Below are positions 1 through 8,934 of a DNA stretch of 64,000 bases, piece by piece. Both the position numbers and the translations under genes were made by a program. A model generated the notes under the pieces. That model was given only the letters and a program-made list of their open reading frames with translations. It ran no database searches and was not told the DNA's origin. The DNA lies in assembly GCF_900111125.1 (NCBI RefSeq), contig NZ_FOGE01000001.1, positions 372,001 through 436,000 on the forward strand. The letters run 5' to 3'. The DNA is from Sphingobium sp. YR768 (GTDB lineage Bacteria; Pseudomonadota; Alphaproteobacteria; Sphingomonadales; Sphingomonadaceae). Numbering within the stretch: the stretch's first letter is position 1; each line of letters opens with the position of its first letter.

Positions 1-183
1 ATGCGCCTTGCCCCTGACTGAACGGCCGGCCCTGCGTGAGCGGGTTTCGACCAATGTGGGCAGGAGAGCGACGAACGCAGCCTCTTATTCAGTTTCTTTG
101 TGCAACGGGCATATAGAGCGCCCGGCGACAATCGCAAGACGGTGCGGCGCGAAAAAGACCGTTTCCATTTTTTGATCTGACAG

Positions 184-208
184 AAAAACCGGCGCTTTCA
201 CGCCGGTC
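184..208 (-). terminator. Terminator of the aminotransferase gene
   Basis: On the minus strand an 8-bp GC stem (GACCGGCG pairing with CGCCGGTT) is followed by a run of T, about 35 bases after the aminotransferase stop codon. The 183 bases between here and the window edge show no gene I can support. Confidence 0.75.
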
Positions 209-241
209 TTCCCTATGTCGCAACCGCGAAGTTGCGCGTGC

Positions 242-1444
242 TTATTTCAGCGCGGCGCAGGCTTCCTGAATCCGCGTGCAGGCCTTCTTCAGCACCTCGT
301 CCGAGGTGGCGTAGCTGATGCGGAAGGCCGGCGACAGGCCGAAGGCAGCGCCATGCACCGCGGCAACCTTGGCCTCATCCAGGAAATAACCGATCAGCGT
401 TTCGTCGCTGTCGATCAGCACGCCCTTGGGCGTGGTCTTGCCGATTACGCCGCTGGCGTCGGGATAGACGTAGAAGGCCCCTTCGGGCGTCGGACAGTCG
501 AGGCCCGGCGCGTCGTTCAGCATGGCGACCACCATGTCGCGGCGCTTCTTGAACACGGCGTTGCGGTCTTCCAGGAAGTCCTGCGGGCCGGTCAGCGCGG
601 CGACGGCGGCGGCCTGGCTGATCGAGCAGGGGTTGCTGGTCGACTGCGATTGCAGCTTGCTCATCGCCTTGATGATCCATTCGGGGCCACCGGCAAAACC
701 GATGCGCCAGCCGGTCATGGAGAAGGCCTTGGAACAGCCATTGACCGTCAGCGTGCGGTCATAGAGTTCCGGGCAGACTTGCGCGATGGTGGCGAAGGGG
801 GTCGATGCGTACCAGACATGCTCATACATATCGTCGGTCATCACCAGCACATGCGGGTGACGCAGCAGCACATCGGCCAGCGCCTTCAGCTCATCGGCCG
901 AATAGGCCGCGCCCGAGGGGTTGGACGGCGAATTGAGCATCACCCACTTGGTGCGCGGCGTGATCGCGGCTTCCAGCTGGGCGGCGGTAATCTTGTACCC
1001 CTGCGACGCCGGGCCTTCGATAAAGACCGGCTTGCCGCCCGCGAAATTCACGATGTCGGGATAGCTGACCCAATAGGGCGCCGGGATGATGACTTCATCG
1101 CCTGCATCGACGGTCGCGACCAGCGCGTTGAACAAAGTGTGCTTGCCGCCCGAATTGACGCTGATCTCGCTGCGCTTGTAGATCAGGCCATTGTCGCGCT
1201 TGAACTTGAAGGCGACCGCTTCCTTGACGTCGGCGGTGCCGTCCACGTCGGTATAACGGGTCAGATTCTTGCGAATGGCTTCAATGCCCGCCTCTTTGAC
1301 GAAATCGGGCGTATCAAAATCGGGTTCGCCAGCGGAGAGGCCAATAACGTCCACACCTTCGGCTTTGAGCGCGTTCACGCGGGCGCTCATGGCGAGCGTG
1401 GCGGACGGCTGGATGCGACCGAGGGCAGCGGAAGTCTGGCTCAT
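242..1444 (-). CDS. aspC: Aspartate-type aminotransferase (PLP-dependent, class I)
   Basis: This is a 400-residue fold-type I aminotransferase of the aspartate/arogenate family (subgroup I-gamma). It would exchange the amino group between aspartate or related amino acids and 2-oxoglutarate in the cytoplasm. The N-terminal SAGEPDFDTP segment, the substrate-loop motif NSPSNPSG, the PLP-lysine region NGCSKAFSMTGWRIGF and the C-terminal FRISYATS arginine segment are all present. Length is normal for the family. It stands alone with its own terminator. Substrate preference (aspartate, prephenate or both) cannot be read from sequence, so the symbol is provisional. Confidence 0.92.
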   Translation of the reverse strand: MSQTSAALGRIQPSATLAMSARVNALKAEGVDVIGLSAGEPDFDTPDFVKEAGIEAIRKNLTRYTDVDGTADVKEAVAFKFKRDNGLIYKRSEISVNSGGKHTLFNALVATVDAGDEVIIPAPYWVSYPDIVNFAGGKPVFIEGPASQGYKITAAQLEAAITPRTKWVMLNSPSNPSGAAYSADELKALADVLLRHPHVLVMTDDMYEHVWYASTPFATIAQVCPELYDRTLTVNGCSKAFSMTGWRIGFAGGPEWIIKAMSKLQSQSTSNPCSISQAAAVAALTGPQDFLEDRNAVFKKRRDMVVAMLNDAPGLDCPTPEGAFYVYPDASGVIGKTTPKGVLIDSDETLIGYFLDEAKVAAVHGAAFGLSPAFRISYATSDEVLKKACTRIQEACAALK

Positions 1445-1632
1445 GATAATAATCTTTCTCCAGAGCGATTTCGAAGCAGGTATAAACTGCCTGCTGGCTT
1501 GGAAATCGCGACCAAAAACAATAAATCCCCGAGGCCCGCACGATTAGCGGACGCGGCGTCCCTTAGTGCGCAACGGACGATCCGGCAACCAGCCAGATGG
1601 GCGTTAATGGCTTTACGGCAGAATTGGAGTGG

Positions 1633-2256
1633 CTATCGCGCCAGCGTGGCGGCGACCATCCCCCGCGCGGCATTGCCGATGAAGAAGCCGTTCTCCAGAT
1701 CATAGGGGCGCAGGTCGCCCTCCACCGCCTCACCCATGTCGATCAGGCTCTGGCGTAATATGCCGGGCAAAATCCCGCGCGAGAGCGGCGGTGTCACCAG
1801 CTTGTCCCCCCGCTCGACGAAAAGGGACGAAAAACAGCCCTCGGTCAGATAGCCCTGCGCGTCGATCAGCAGCACCTCATAGGTGCCGCCACGCCGCAGC
1901 GCATCCTTGTACAGGCTGCGGTCGGTGGTCTTGTGCAGCAGGCGCGGATCCTGCGCGGGCGCATGGCGCGGCACTGCGGCGACCTTCATGATCGCGTCGG
2001 GCCAGGCCAGATGATCGCGCACCTCGATCGCCACCGATCCCCGGCGCGACACCATCAGCCGCACCCGACTGCGTTCGCGCAGGCGGAAGGTCGCGGCCTG
2101 CAATTCATTGCGGACATCGTGACGATCGAAGCTGAAGCCCAGCGCCTGCGCACTCGCCTTCATCCGGGTCAGATGCAGGTCCAGCAAGCGAACGCCTTCG
2201 AGCGGATCGAAAGCCATGGTTTCCAGCAGGTCGAACCGTCCGTCAGCCAATGCCAT
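1633..2256 (-). CDS. pabC: Aminotransferase class IV, probable aminodeoxychorismate lyase
   Basis: About 207 residues of the fold-type IV PLP enzyme family (branched-chain aminotransferase/ADC lyase). It directly follows pabB, so the likely reaction is conversion of 4-amino-4-deoxychorismate to p-aminobenzoate and pyruvate for folate synthesis. Visible family features are the LHLTRM segment after the strand-helix start, the KTTDRSLY catalytic-lysine region, the EVLLIDAQGYLTEGCFSSLFV block and PLSRGILPGILRQ. I chose the ATG at 2256, nine bases after the pabB stop. A TTG at 2268 that overlaps the pabB stop is an alternative. A broader aminotransferase role is possible. Confidence 0.85.
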   Translation of the reverse strand: MALADGRFDLLETMAFDPLEGVRLLDLHLTRMKASAQALGFSFDRHDVRNELQAATFRLRERSRVRLMVSRRGSVAIEVRDHLAWPDAIMKVAAVPRHAPAQDPRLLHKTTDRSLYKDALRRGGTYEVLLIDAQGYLTEGCFSSLFVERGDKLVTPPLSRGILPGILRQSLIDMGEAVEGDLRPYDLENGFFIGNAARGMVAATLAR

Positions 2257-2264
2257 GGAAAACT

Positions 2265-3455
2265 TCAAGCTCCAGCGTGCGATGCGTCAACAACGGACAG
2301 GAAGCGGCCCTTCGCCAGGCATTCGGCCCATTCGGAATCGCCTTCCGAATCCGCGACAACGCCCGAACCCAGGCCAAGCCGCCCGGTCCCTGCCCCCTCT
2401 TCGACGCAAATGGTGCGAATGGCAACATTGAAGGCGGCGTCCCCTTCCGGATCGATCCAGCCCATCGCGCCGGTGTAGACGCCGCGTGAGTGGGGTTCGA
2501 CCGCGTCGATAATCTCCATCGCCCGCACCTTGGGCGCGCCGGTGATCGATCCGCACGGGAAGAGTATGCGCAGCACATCGACCGGCGACAGGCCGGGCAG
2601 AATGCGCGCGCGCACCGTCGACACCAGTTGATGCACGGTGGGATAGGTTTCGACCTTGAACAGGTCCGGCACGGTGACGCTCCCCGCGCAGGACACGCGC
2701 GACAGGTCGTTGCGCAACAAGTCGACGATCATCAGATTTTCCGCCCGCTGCTTGGCGTCGCTTGCCAGCCATCGCGCCTGCGCTTCATCCTGCGCCGCGT
2801 CGGCCGCGCGGGTTGCCGTACCCTTCATCGGCCGCGCGGTGAGCTGGCCGCGCACCTGCGTAAAGAAGAGTTCGGGCGAAAAGGACAAGATCGTCTGCGT
2901 GCCCGTCCGCATGATCCCGCCATAGCCCGCCGCCGCGCGGGGCCGGATCGCGGCATAGAGCGCCATCGGATCGCCTGCGATATCGACGTCGCAGGGGAAG
3001 GTCAGGTTGACCTGATAAATGTCGCCCGCCCGGATATAATCCTGCACCTGATCGAAGGCGGCATGATAGGCCGCCTCGTCCACCAGCGGCCTTAGCGGAC
3101 CGACGGAGGCGCCGGACGGATCGGGCAGCATCGCGGGCAAATCGTCCGGTGCGATCAGCCTGACGCCTTCATAGAGGCCGAACCACAGCAGCGGCTGCCT
3201 ATTGCCGCCGCGCCGCTGCGCGATCGGCGCCAGCCGCTCTTCCAGCGCCAGCCCCGCCTCATAAGCCATATAGCCCGCCACATGCAGGCCATCCTCGCGC
3301 GCATCGGCCAGCCGGTCGAGCGCGGGCTGCACCTCCGCCATGGTCTGCGCCGCGATGATCCCCACCGGATCGCGATAGAGCCGCGCATGCGCCGCGCCCT
3401 GCGCACGTGCATCGTCGAACAGGCAGAAGATTTCGTCGGGACCGGGCAGGCGCAT
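2265..3455 (-). CDS. pabB: Aminodeoxychorismate synthase component I
   Basis: About 396 residues of the chorismate-binding (anthranilate synthase component I/PabB) family. With a glutamine amidotransferase it aminates chorismate to aminodeoxychorismate in p-aminobenzoate synthesis. Typical C-terminal motifs are present: YQVNLTFP, SPELFF, the PMKGTATR segment, ENLMIVDLLRNDLSRV, HQLVSTV and the FPCGSITGAPKVRAMEII block, then RGVYTGAMGWI. The gene is followed closely by the class IV aminotransferase, a common pabB-pabC pairing. The ATG at 3455 is preferred over an upstream TTG at 3470. No amidotransferase domain is fused to it. Confidence 0.93.
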   Translation of the reverse strand: MRLPGPDEIFCLFDDARAQGAAHARLYRDPVGIIAAQTMAEVQPALDRLADAREDGLHVAGYMAYEAGLALEERLAPIAQRRGGNRQPLLWFGLYEGVRLIAPDDLPAMLPDPSGASVGPLRPLVDEAAYHAAFDQVQDYIRAGDIYQVNLTFPCDVDIAGDPMALYAAIRPRAAAGYGGIMRTGTQTILSFSPELFFTQVRGQLTARPMKGTATRAADAAQDEAQARWLASDAKQRAENLMIVDLLRNDLSRVSCAGSVTVPDLFKVETYPTVHQLVSTVRARILPGLSPVDVLRILFPCGSITGAPKVRAMEIIDAVEPHSRGVYTGAMGWIDPEGDAAFNVAIRTICVEEGAGTGRLGLGSGVVADSEGDSEWAECLAKGRFLSVVDASHAGA

Positions 3456-3547
3456 GGCGCTTCTTAACAATCTTTACGATCAGCGAAAGGAAATAGGCGC
3501 GCGATGCTCTGTTGCGCGCAGGCAGCCGACCCCCTAGCCCCGATCCC

Positions 3548-3925
3548 ATGACCGATCCCGCCCCGCATCCAGACCGCCCGATCGGCCCGGCCATCGCCCA
3601 TGGGCTGCGCGGCCGCTGCCCGGCCTGTGGCGAGGGGCGGATGTTCGCGCGCTTCCTGAAAACCGCATCCGCCTGCCCGCATTGCGGCCAGTCGCTGGAC
3701 GGGCATCAGGCGGACGACTTCCCCGCCTATATCGTGATCCTGCTCCTGGGGCATATTCTCTTGCCCTTGATGATAGAGGTGAATGCGGCCTTCGCCATCC
3801 CGATGGGCTGGCAGGCGGTGATCTGGCCGACTTTGGCGATCCTGCTGGCAGCCGCGCTGATCCAGCCGGTCAAGGGCGGGGTCATCGCCTTTCAGTGGAG
3901 CCGACGGATGGCCGGTTTTCGTTAG
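3548..3925 (+). CDS. DUF983 family membrane protein
   Basis: This 125-residue protein has an N-terminal double CxxC treble-clef-like segment (CPACGEGRMF and CPHCGQSL) that suggests zinc binding. Two hydrophobic helices follow (about residues 56-75 and 80-103). That arrangement is the DUF983 pattern, whose function is unknown. The ATG at 3548 puts the RGRCPACGEG motif close to the N terminus as in family members. The gene converges on the thioesterase gene and their stop regions overlap by four bases. Confidence 0.85.
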   Translation: MTDPAPHPDRPIGPAIAHGLRGRCPACGEGRMFARFLKTASACPHCGQSLDGHQADDFPAYIVILLLGHILLPLMIEVNAAFAIPMGWQAVIWPTLAILLAAALIQPVKGGVIAFQWSRRMAGFR

Positions 3926-4365
3926 GCCGTTTCGGGCATCCGCAGGAAGTTCAGTTCCATCGCCTCGCGCAGCGTATCGTCAATCGACCGGCGCCCTTCG
4001 GCCCCGTGCGTGACGACCGTGGTGTCGCAGGTGGCGACGCACACGCCCTTCTGGAACCCGGCCGAGCTGATGGTCCAGCTCGTGCGACCGATATGGCCGA
4101 TCGCGCAATGCACCTCGAACGGATAGGGGAAATGCGATTCCTCCACGAAGTTCAGGTTCACATTGGCCACCAGCCAGCGCACGCCCTGTTCCTGCGGATG
4201 ACGGCCCATATGATGGTGGAACCGGATGCGCGCGGTTTCGAAAATGCCGGAAATCGCCACATTATTGATGTGGCCCATGGTATCCAGATCCTGGAACCGC
4301 GTGTCGATGCTGGTCACGAAGCGATAGGCTTCGGGGTTCAGACGCCAGGATTCGGGTTTGGCCAT
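3922..4365 (-). CDS. Acyl-CoA thioesterase, 4HBT hotdog fold
   Basis: A 147-residue single hotdog-domain protein. The sequence DTRFQDLDTMGHINNV matches the catalytic Asp/GHxNN motif of 4-hydroxybenzoyl-CoA thioesterase/YbgC-type enzymes, which hydrolyse acyl-CoA thioesters in the cytoplasm. Residues VNLNFVEESHFPYPFEV match the central helix-strand region. The ATG at 4365 is chosen because it follows an AGGA-like site and because the upstream extension resembles no known domain. The substrate is unknown. The gene is divergent from the cytochrome b561 gene. Confidence 0.85.
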   Translation of the reverse strand: MAKPESWRLNPEAYRFVTSIDTRFQDLDTMGHINNVAISGIFETARIRFHHHMGRHPQEQGVRWLVANVNLNFVEESHFPYPFEVHCAIGHIGRTSWTISSAGFQKGVCVATCDTTVVTHGAEGRRSIDDTLREAMELNFLRMPETA

Positions 4366-4555
4366 GTCCTGTTTTCCTTTGGAATTTTCTGTCACATTGC
4401 CATAGCCATCATGGCCAACGATGCAATTGGTCGCAGAAAAATGACGAAACTGCGGCCTTTTGGACACATGAGCAACAATGCGTTTCGACTTGTGAGCATG
4501 GACAGCATCGTGCGCCAGACTTAATTTCGCCCGCGACATGACCCAAGGATATCCC

Positions 4556-5806
4556 ATGCCGCAGCGTTACAGCCTCGCCGCCATCATTTTGCACTGGGCG
4601 ATCGCCGCCCTGCTCGCCTTCCAGATCGCCGTTGGTTGGGCGCTGGAGGGGCTGGGCGCGCATGGCTTCCACCTCTATCAATGGCACAAATCGGTTGGCA
4701 TGCTGATCCTGGCGCTGACCGTCGCCCGCATCGCCATCCGCTACTGGAAACCCCGCCCAGCCAAGCTGGAAGGCGGCTGGCAGGGCGCGCTCGCCTCCGC
4801 CGTGCATGTCGGCCTCTATGCCTTCATGCTGGGCGCGCCGCTGACCGGATGGGCGCTGGTGTCGACCGCGAAGGTGAAGGTGCCGACCCTGCTCTTCGGC
4901 CTGCTGCCTTTGCCGCATCTGCCGCTGCCCGCCTCCGTCCATGCGCTGGCGGAAAATGGCCATGGCCTGATCGCCTGGCTGGGCATCGCCCTGTTCCTGC
5001 TCCATGTCGCGGGTGCGCTGCGCCACCATGTCCTGATGGGCGATGGCCTGATCTGGCGGATGGTGCCGGGCCGGTCGCCCGCGCTGCTGATCGCTTTGCC
5101 CGCGCTCATCCTGCTGGGCTTCGTCGCCGGCCGCGCAATCCTGCCTGCACCACAGGCGCCTGCCGCGCCAGCGCCTGCCCCGCAAGACGACGAAGTCGAC
5201 AATCAGGTCGCCAACACCGCCGAAGCGGAAGCGGTCAACGCCACCGTCCCGGCCGACAATGCCGTCGCCAACGCAACGCAAGCGACCGTCGCCGAAGAGG
5301 AGCCCATCGGCCCTCCCCCCGCCTGGACCGTGCAACCCGGCGGCCGCATCGGCTTTTCGGTCGGCAATGATGGCGACACGATCAGCGGCAGCTTTTCCAA
5401 ATGGACCGCGCAGATCGCCATGGACCCGGACCATCCCGCCAGCGCCGCGATCAAGGTGACGATCGACATGGCATCGGCCAGCGTGGGCGACGCCTATAAG
5501 GACGGCATGCTGCCCGGCGACGAATTTTTCGGCAGCGCCGCCCACCCCACCGCCACCTTCACCGCCAGCGGTGCGGAAGCGACCGGCGCGAACAGCTATC
5601 GCGCCCGCGGCACCCTGACGCTCAAGGGCGTGTCGAAGCCGCAGACCATCCGCTTCACCCTGTCCGGCAAGGATACCAGCCGCACGGTGACGGGCAGCGC
5701 CACCGTCGCCCGCAGCGCCTTTGACGTCGGCAATGGCGACAGCAGCACCGGCCTCACCCCGCAGGTCGCCGTCACCTTCAGCTTCATGGCGAAGCGGAAG
5801 GATTGA
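4556..5806 (+). CDS. Cytochrome b561-YceI fusion protein
   Basis: This 416-residue protein joins two domains. The N-terminal half is a cytochrome b561 (CybB-type) membrane domain with about four helices and heme-ligand histidines in ILHWAIA, YQWHKSVG, AVHVGLY and FLLHVAG. A fifth hydrophobic stretch and an acidic Ala/Pro-rich periplasmic linker follow. The C-terminal half (from about PPAWTVQPGG) is a YceI lipocalin-like domain that binds isoprenoid lipids such as quinones in relatives. The fusion suggests electron transfer from or to a quinone-like ligand at the outer face of the inner membrane. The start at 4556 follows an AAGGA site; an in-frame ATG lies at 4538. Confidence 0.9.
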   Translation: MPQRYSLAAIILHWAIAALLAFQIAVGWALEGLGAHGFHLYQWHKSVGMLILALTVARIAIRYWKPRPAKLEGGWQGALASAVHVGLYAFMLGAPLTGWALVSTAKVKVPTLLFGLLPLPHLPLPASVHALAENGHGLIAWLGIALFLLHVAGALRHHVLMGDGLIWRMVPGRSPALLIALPALILLGFVAGRAILPAPQAPAAPAPAPQDDEVDNQVANTAEAEAVNATVPADNAVANATQATVAEEEPIGPPPAWTVQPGGRIGFSVGNDGDTISGSFSKWTAQIAMDPDHPASAAIKVTIDMASASVGDAYKDGMLPGDEFFGSAAHPTATFTASGAEATGANSYRARGTLTLKGVSKPQTIRFTLSGKDTSRTVTGSATVARSAFDVGNGDSSTGLTPQVAVTFSFMAKRKD

Positions 5807-5820
5807 GCCAGGCCGACTAG

Positions 5821-5894
5821 GTGCTCCTGCGAAAGCAGGAGCCAAGGGTCGAACGCATCACCCTGCATCCTGGACTCCTGCTTTCGCAGGAGCA
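5821..5894. repeat. Inverted repeat with two GCAGGAGC hairpins
   Basis: Two nearly perfect inverted arms, each based on CTCCTGCGAAAGCAGGAG (or its complement), are separated by about 30 bases. Each arm can also fold on itself. The element starts 15 bases after the b561-YceI stop codon and may act as a transcription terminator or be a dispersed REP-like element. Confidence 0.75.
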
Positions 5895-5940
5895 CTATGA
5901 TAGGCGTCGATCGCCCGGCAACGACTGGATACTATAATAG

Positions 5941-6291
5941 ATGCGCCTGCTCCTCCTCTCCGCCGCTCTGGTCATCGCCACCACCCCCGCCCCGATCGCG
6001 GCGCAGGCGTTCATGTTCGAAACCGGCGCCACCCTGCTCGCCAAATGCCGCCACAAGGCGCCTGAATATGCGCTCGCCTGCACCGCTTACATCGTCGGCG
6101 TGGTGGACGGCATTCGCAAGGACATGTTCATCGGCCGCGCCCGCCCGGTCTGCTGGCCCGACCGCATGAGCGCCGACGACGCCCGGCGCACCGTGATCGC
6201 CTATCTGGAGCGCTGGCCCGATCAGCGCAGCGGCCCCGCCTCCGTCCTCGTCAGCGTTTCGCTCAACGAACGCTGGCCCTGTCAGAAGTAA
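5941..6291 (+). CDS. Secreted Rap1a/Tai-like protein
   Basis: A 116-residue protein with a clear N-terminal signal peptide ending near IAAQA. The mature part contains LLAKCRHKAP, CTAYIVGVVDGI and a C-terminal W-P-C, a cysteine and glycine spacing that resembles the Rap1a/Tai immunity-protein domain of small periplasmic proteins. In the described T6SS system such proteins protect against cell-wall amidases, but nothing around this gene encodes a secretion system or effector. A generic periplasmic role is as likely. Assignment is from motif memory only. Confidence 0.7.
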   Translation: MRLLLLSAALVIATTPAPIAAQAFMFETGATLLAKCRHKAPEYALACTAYIVGVVDGIRKDMFIGRARPVCWPDRMSADDARRTVIAYLERWPDQRSGPASVLVSVSLNERWPCQK

Positions 6292-6433
6292 GCGCCGGAT
6301 ATTCAGCGGATCGATCAGGCTGATCGGGACAAATCATTGCGCGCAGCGGCCACCAAACCGCTATAAACTTGCCTTGGCCACCGCGAAAGCGTAGGTGCGC
6401 CCCCTATTTTATCAGATGCGAAGGAGACTCGAC

Positions 6434-7804
6434 GTGGCGGCGAAGTGGACGCCGGAAAGCTGGCGGGAGCATAAGGGCATCCAGATGCCCTTTTATCGGG
6501 ATGCAGACGCTCTGGCGTCGGTAGAGGCCCAGCTTGGCCAGTTTCCGCCCCTCGTCTTTGCGGGCGAGGCACGGAATCTGAAGGCGGATCTCGCCAGGGT
6601 CGTGACCGGCGAGGCTTTCCTGCTGCAAGGCGGCGACTGTGCGGAGAGCTTCGCGGAGTTCCATCCGAACAACATCCGCGACACCTTCCGCGTGCTGCTC
6701 CAGATGGCGGTGGTCCTGACTTTCGCGTCGAAGCTGCCGGTGGTGAAGGTCGGCCGCATGGCGGGCCAGTTCGCCAAGCCCCGCTCGGCCGATACCGAGA
6801 CGATCGGCGGCGTGGAACTGCCCAGCTATCGCGGCGACAATGTCAACGACATCGCCTTCACGGCCGAAGCGCGCGAACCGAACCCGCAGCGCATGGTGCA
6901 GGCCTATAACCAGTCGGCGGCGACGCTCAATCTGGTGCGCGCCTTCTCGACCGGCGGCTATGCGTCGCTGGATCGCGTCCATGGCTGGATGCTCGATTTC
7001 ATGGGCCGCTCGCCCTGGGCCGCGAAGTTCGAAGCGATGGCCGACCAGATCGGCCAGGCGCTCGACTTCATGCGCGCCTGTGGCCTGGACGCGGAATCTG
7101 TGCCGCAGCTTGGCGGCACCAGCTTCTACACCAGCCACGAAGCGCTGCTGCTGCCGTTCGAACAGGCGCTGACCCGTCAGGATAGCCTGACCGGCGACTG
7201 GTACGACACGTCGGCGCACATGCTGTGGATCGGCGACCGCACCCGCTTCGAAGGGTCGGCCCATGTCGAATATCTGCGCGGCATCGGCAACCCGATCGGC
7301 CTGAAGTGCGGCCCCAGCCTGGAGCCGGACGCGCTGCTGCGCCTGCTCGACACGCTGAACCCGAAGCGGGAAGCCGGGCGCATCACGCTCATCACCCGCT
7401 ATGGCCATGACAAGATCGAGGCCGGCCTGCCCAAGCTGGTGCGCGCGGTGATGCGGGAAGGTCATCCGGTCATCTGGTCCTGCGACCCGATGCACGGCAA
7501 TGTCATCAAGGCGGCCAATGGTTACAAGACCCGGCCGTTCGACCGCATCCTGGCCGAAGTGCGCGGCTTCTTCGCCGTGCACCGTGCGGAAGGCAGCTTC
7601 GGCGGCGGCATCCATGCGGAAATGACCGGACAGAATGTGACGGAGTGCACCGGTGGCGCCATCGCGATCACCGACGAAGGCCTGGCCGATCGCTACCACA
7701 CCCATTGCGATCCGCGCCTCAACGCGGCGCAGAGCCTCGAACTCGCTTTCCTGCTTGCGGAAATGCTGAACGAGGAACTGAAGGAACGCCGCGCCGCGGC
7801 GTGA
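6434..7804 (+). CDS. aroG: 3-deoxy-7-phosphoheptulonate synthase, class II
   Basis: This 456-residue enzyme condenses phosphoenolpyruvate and erythrose 4-phosphate to DAHP, the first step of the shikimate pathway. It is the class II (plant/AroA-II) type, shown by [86 protein letters not shown] and [15 protein letters not shown]. Residues for metal and PEP binding are intact. The GTG at 6434 is chosen because AAGGAG lies eight bases upstream. The symbol is generic, since class II genes are named aroG, aroF or aroA in different genomes. Confidence 0.95.
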   Translation: MAAKWTPESWREHKGIQMPFYRDADALASVEAQLGQFPPLVFAGEARNLKADLARVVTGEAFLLQGGDCAESFAEFHPNNIRDTFRVLLQMAVVLTFASKLPVVKVGRMAGQFAKPRSADTETIGGVELPSYRGDNVNDIAFTAEAREPNPQRMVQAYNQSAATLNLVRAFSTGGYASLDRVHGWMLDFMGRSPWAAKFEAMADQIGQALDFMRACGLDAESVPQLGGTSFYTSHEALLLPFEQALTRQDSLTGDWYDTSAHMLWIGDRTRFEGSAHVEYLRGIGNPIGLKCGPSLEPDALLRLLDTLNPKREAGRITLITRYGHDKIEAGLPKLVRAVMREGHPVIWSCDPMHGNVIKAANGYKTRPFDRILAEVRGFFAVHRAEGSFGGGIHAEMTGQNVTECTGGAIAITDEGLADRYHTHCDPRLNAAQSLELAFLLAEMLNEELKERRAAA

Positions 7805-7820
7805 TCGACATAGCCTACAC

Positions 7821-7858
7821 AAAAGGGGGCGGGATCGCATGATCCCGCCCCCTTTTTC
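7821..7858. terminator. Bidirectional terminator
   Basis: A 12-bp GC-rich stem (GGGGGCGGGATC and its complement) with a GCAT loop is flanked by A on one side and TTTTT on the other. It lies between the converging DAHP synthase gene and the DUF2322-like gene and can serve both. Confidence 0.85.
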
Positions 7859-7875
7859 GTTTCAGGCCCGCCGGA

Positions 7876-8214
7876 TCAGGCGGCGACCACCGCGATAGCC
7901 AGCGCCTCGCCGCCGTCCGCGATGGCGATCAGCCGATCGACATTGGGATGCGCACCCGGGCGGTTGCGGGCATCGGGCACATGTTCGGCGAACACTTCCA
8001 GCCCATGCGCGGCCGCCACCCTGTCCAGCGCGCCGAACTGCTGCGCCAGATAATGATAGAGCGCCAGCGATCCCTGCTTGCCCGGCTGGTTCTCGATCGT
8101 GGCGACGATCGTCCCGGCGGCATCGATCAGGTCGATGCGCTGCAACCCGTCGATCGGCGGCAAAAGCTGAAGGTTATCCTTGAAACTGGCGGTGGGCTGG
8201 ATCGATGCCGACAT
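7876..8214 (-). CDS. DUF2322-like protein
   Basis: A 112-residue soluble protein with the segments FKDNLQLLPPIDGLQRIDLID, IENQPGKQGSLALYHYLAQQFG and HPNVDRLIAI. I associate this pattern with the DUF2322 family, which has no known function. The ATG at 8214 is preferred to an upstream in-frame start at 8325, because the extension is unlike the family. It is monocistronic and shares a terminator with the convergent DAHP synthase gene. Family assignment is from memory and should be confirmed. Confidence 0.75.
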   Translation of the reverse strand: MSASIQPTASFKDNLQLLPPIDGLQRIDLIDAAGTIVATIENQPGKQGSLALYHYLAQQFGALDRVAAAHGLEVFAEHVPDARNRPGAHPNVDRLIAIADGGEALAIAVVAA

Positions 8215-8334
8215 AGATGATGGTCCTGCGTTGATGGTCGCGCCGGCCTGTCGCATCTTCCGGGACAGGGTGCAATCAACCACATTTCCATGACTACCAG
8301 GATGGGTGGTTAGCAAACGCATCATCCCTACACC

Positions 8335-8421
8335 GTCATCCCCGCGCAGGCGGCATCCATCTCTCGCCCCTTCACCTTGTTGAGAGGTTGGGAGATGGGT
8401 TCCCGCCTGCGCGGGAATGAC
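8335..8421. repeat. Inverted repeat of the GTCATTCCCGCGCAGGCGGGAA family
   Basis: The left arm begins GTCATCCCCGCGCAGGCGG and the right arm ends CCGCCTGCGCGGGAATGAC. The inner parts ATCCATCTCTC and GAGATGGGT also pair. The whole could form one long stem-loop. Similar elements are widely dispersed in many proteobacteria. It lies in the 333-base gap between the DUF2322-like gene and the following hypothetical gene; I see no other feature there. Confidence 0.8.
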
Positions 8422-8547
8422 GAAAATGGGTGGGGAGCAGACTATCGGATTTCAGGTGCAAAGACGCATAAAGCTGTCATGACGCGAGGAGAGATTCTTC
8501 GGTGATGCTGAAGAACATCTAAGATCGCACTTGCCATGGGGGACAGA

Positions 8548-8934
8548 ATGCGTGCGAAGAAAGCGATTGTCGGGTGGCTAGGAGACATTCTGCTAAGCTC
8601 GAATGCAGGCGCTACATCTGCCACTACGCCGATGATGTTGATGTGCGAAATCACCAAATCCGATGCGCCGGCGTCACTCTATTCGATGGAGGTTACGCTT
8701 GACGAGGAAGCCAGAACCGCAGCTTTTGTTACCCTGTCCTCGAAACCTTATAAGTCACCAAAGTTTGCCGCTGAGTTCGATGCCGCAGAGATTAGATTTG
8801 TGGAAACGCTTACTGACTGGATGAAGACTTTATTTGTAATTGACCGAAAATCCTTGGCTTTGAAAAGGATCAGCAGCTTCAGCGGAACGATTTACAAAAG
8901 CGAAGGTCAGTGCACGCTTATAACAGCTCATTGA
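8548..8934 (+). CDS. Hypothetical protein, lower-GC gene
   Basis: A 128-residue open frame that I do not recognise. Base composition is clearly lower in GC than its neighbours and codons include AAA, TTT and TTA types rare elsewhere here, which suggests recent transfer or a relaxed accessory gene. The protein has no clear signal peptide or membrane helix. It has a CEITKS segment near residue 30 and a late YKSEGQC segment. A GGGGGA site five bases before the ATG at 8548 supports that start; another in-frame ATG lies at 8536. No functional context is available. Confidence 0.5.
   Translation: MRAKKAIVGWLGDILLSSNAGATSATTPMMLMCEITKSDAPASLYSMEVTLDEEARTAAFVTLSSKPYKSPKFAAEFDAAEIRFVETLTDWMKTLFVIDRKSLALKRISSFSGTIYKSEGQCTLITAH

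Noticed and set aside
1..183. Possible gene end at the left edge of the window
   Set aside because: Only short frames occur on both strands and no product could be supported from 183 bases.
4409..5845. A 478-residue frame opposite the b561-YceI gene
   Set aside because: Gly/Arg/Gln-rich shadow of a GC-rich gene; it also runs through the thioesterase promoter region.
6404..7840. A 478-residue frame opposite the DAHP synthase gene
   Set aside because: Low-complexity Arg/His/Gln composition with no motif. The plus-strand class II DAHP synthase is complete with its own ribosome binding site.
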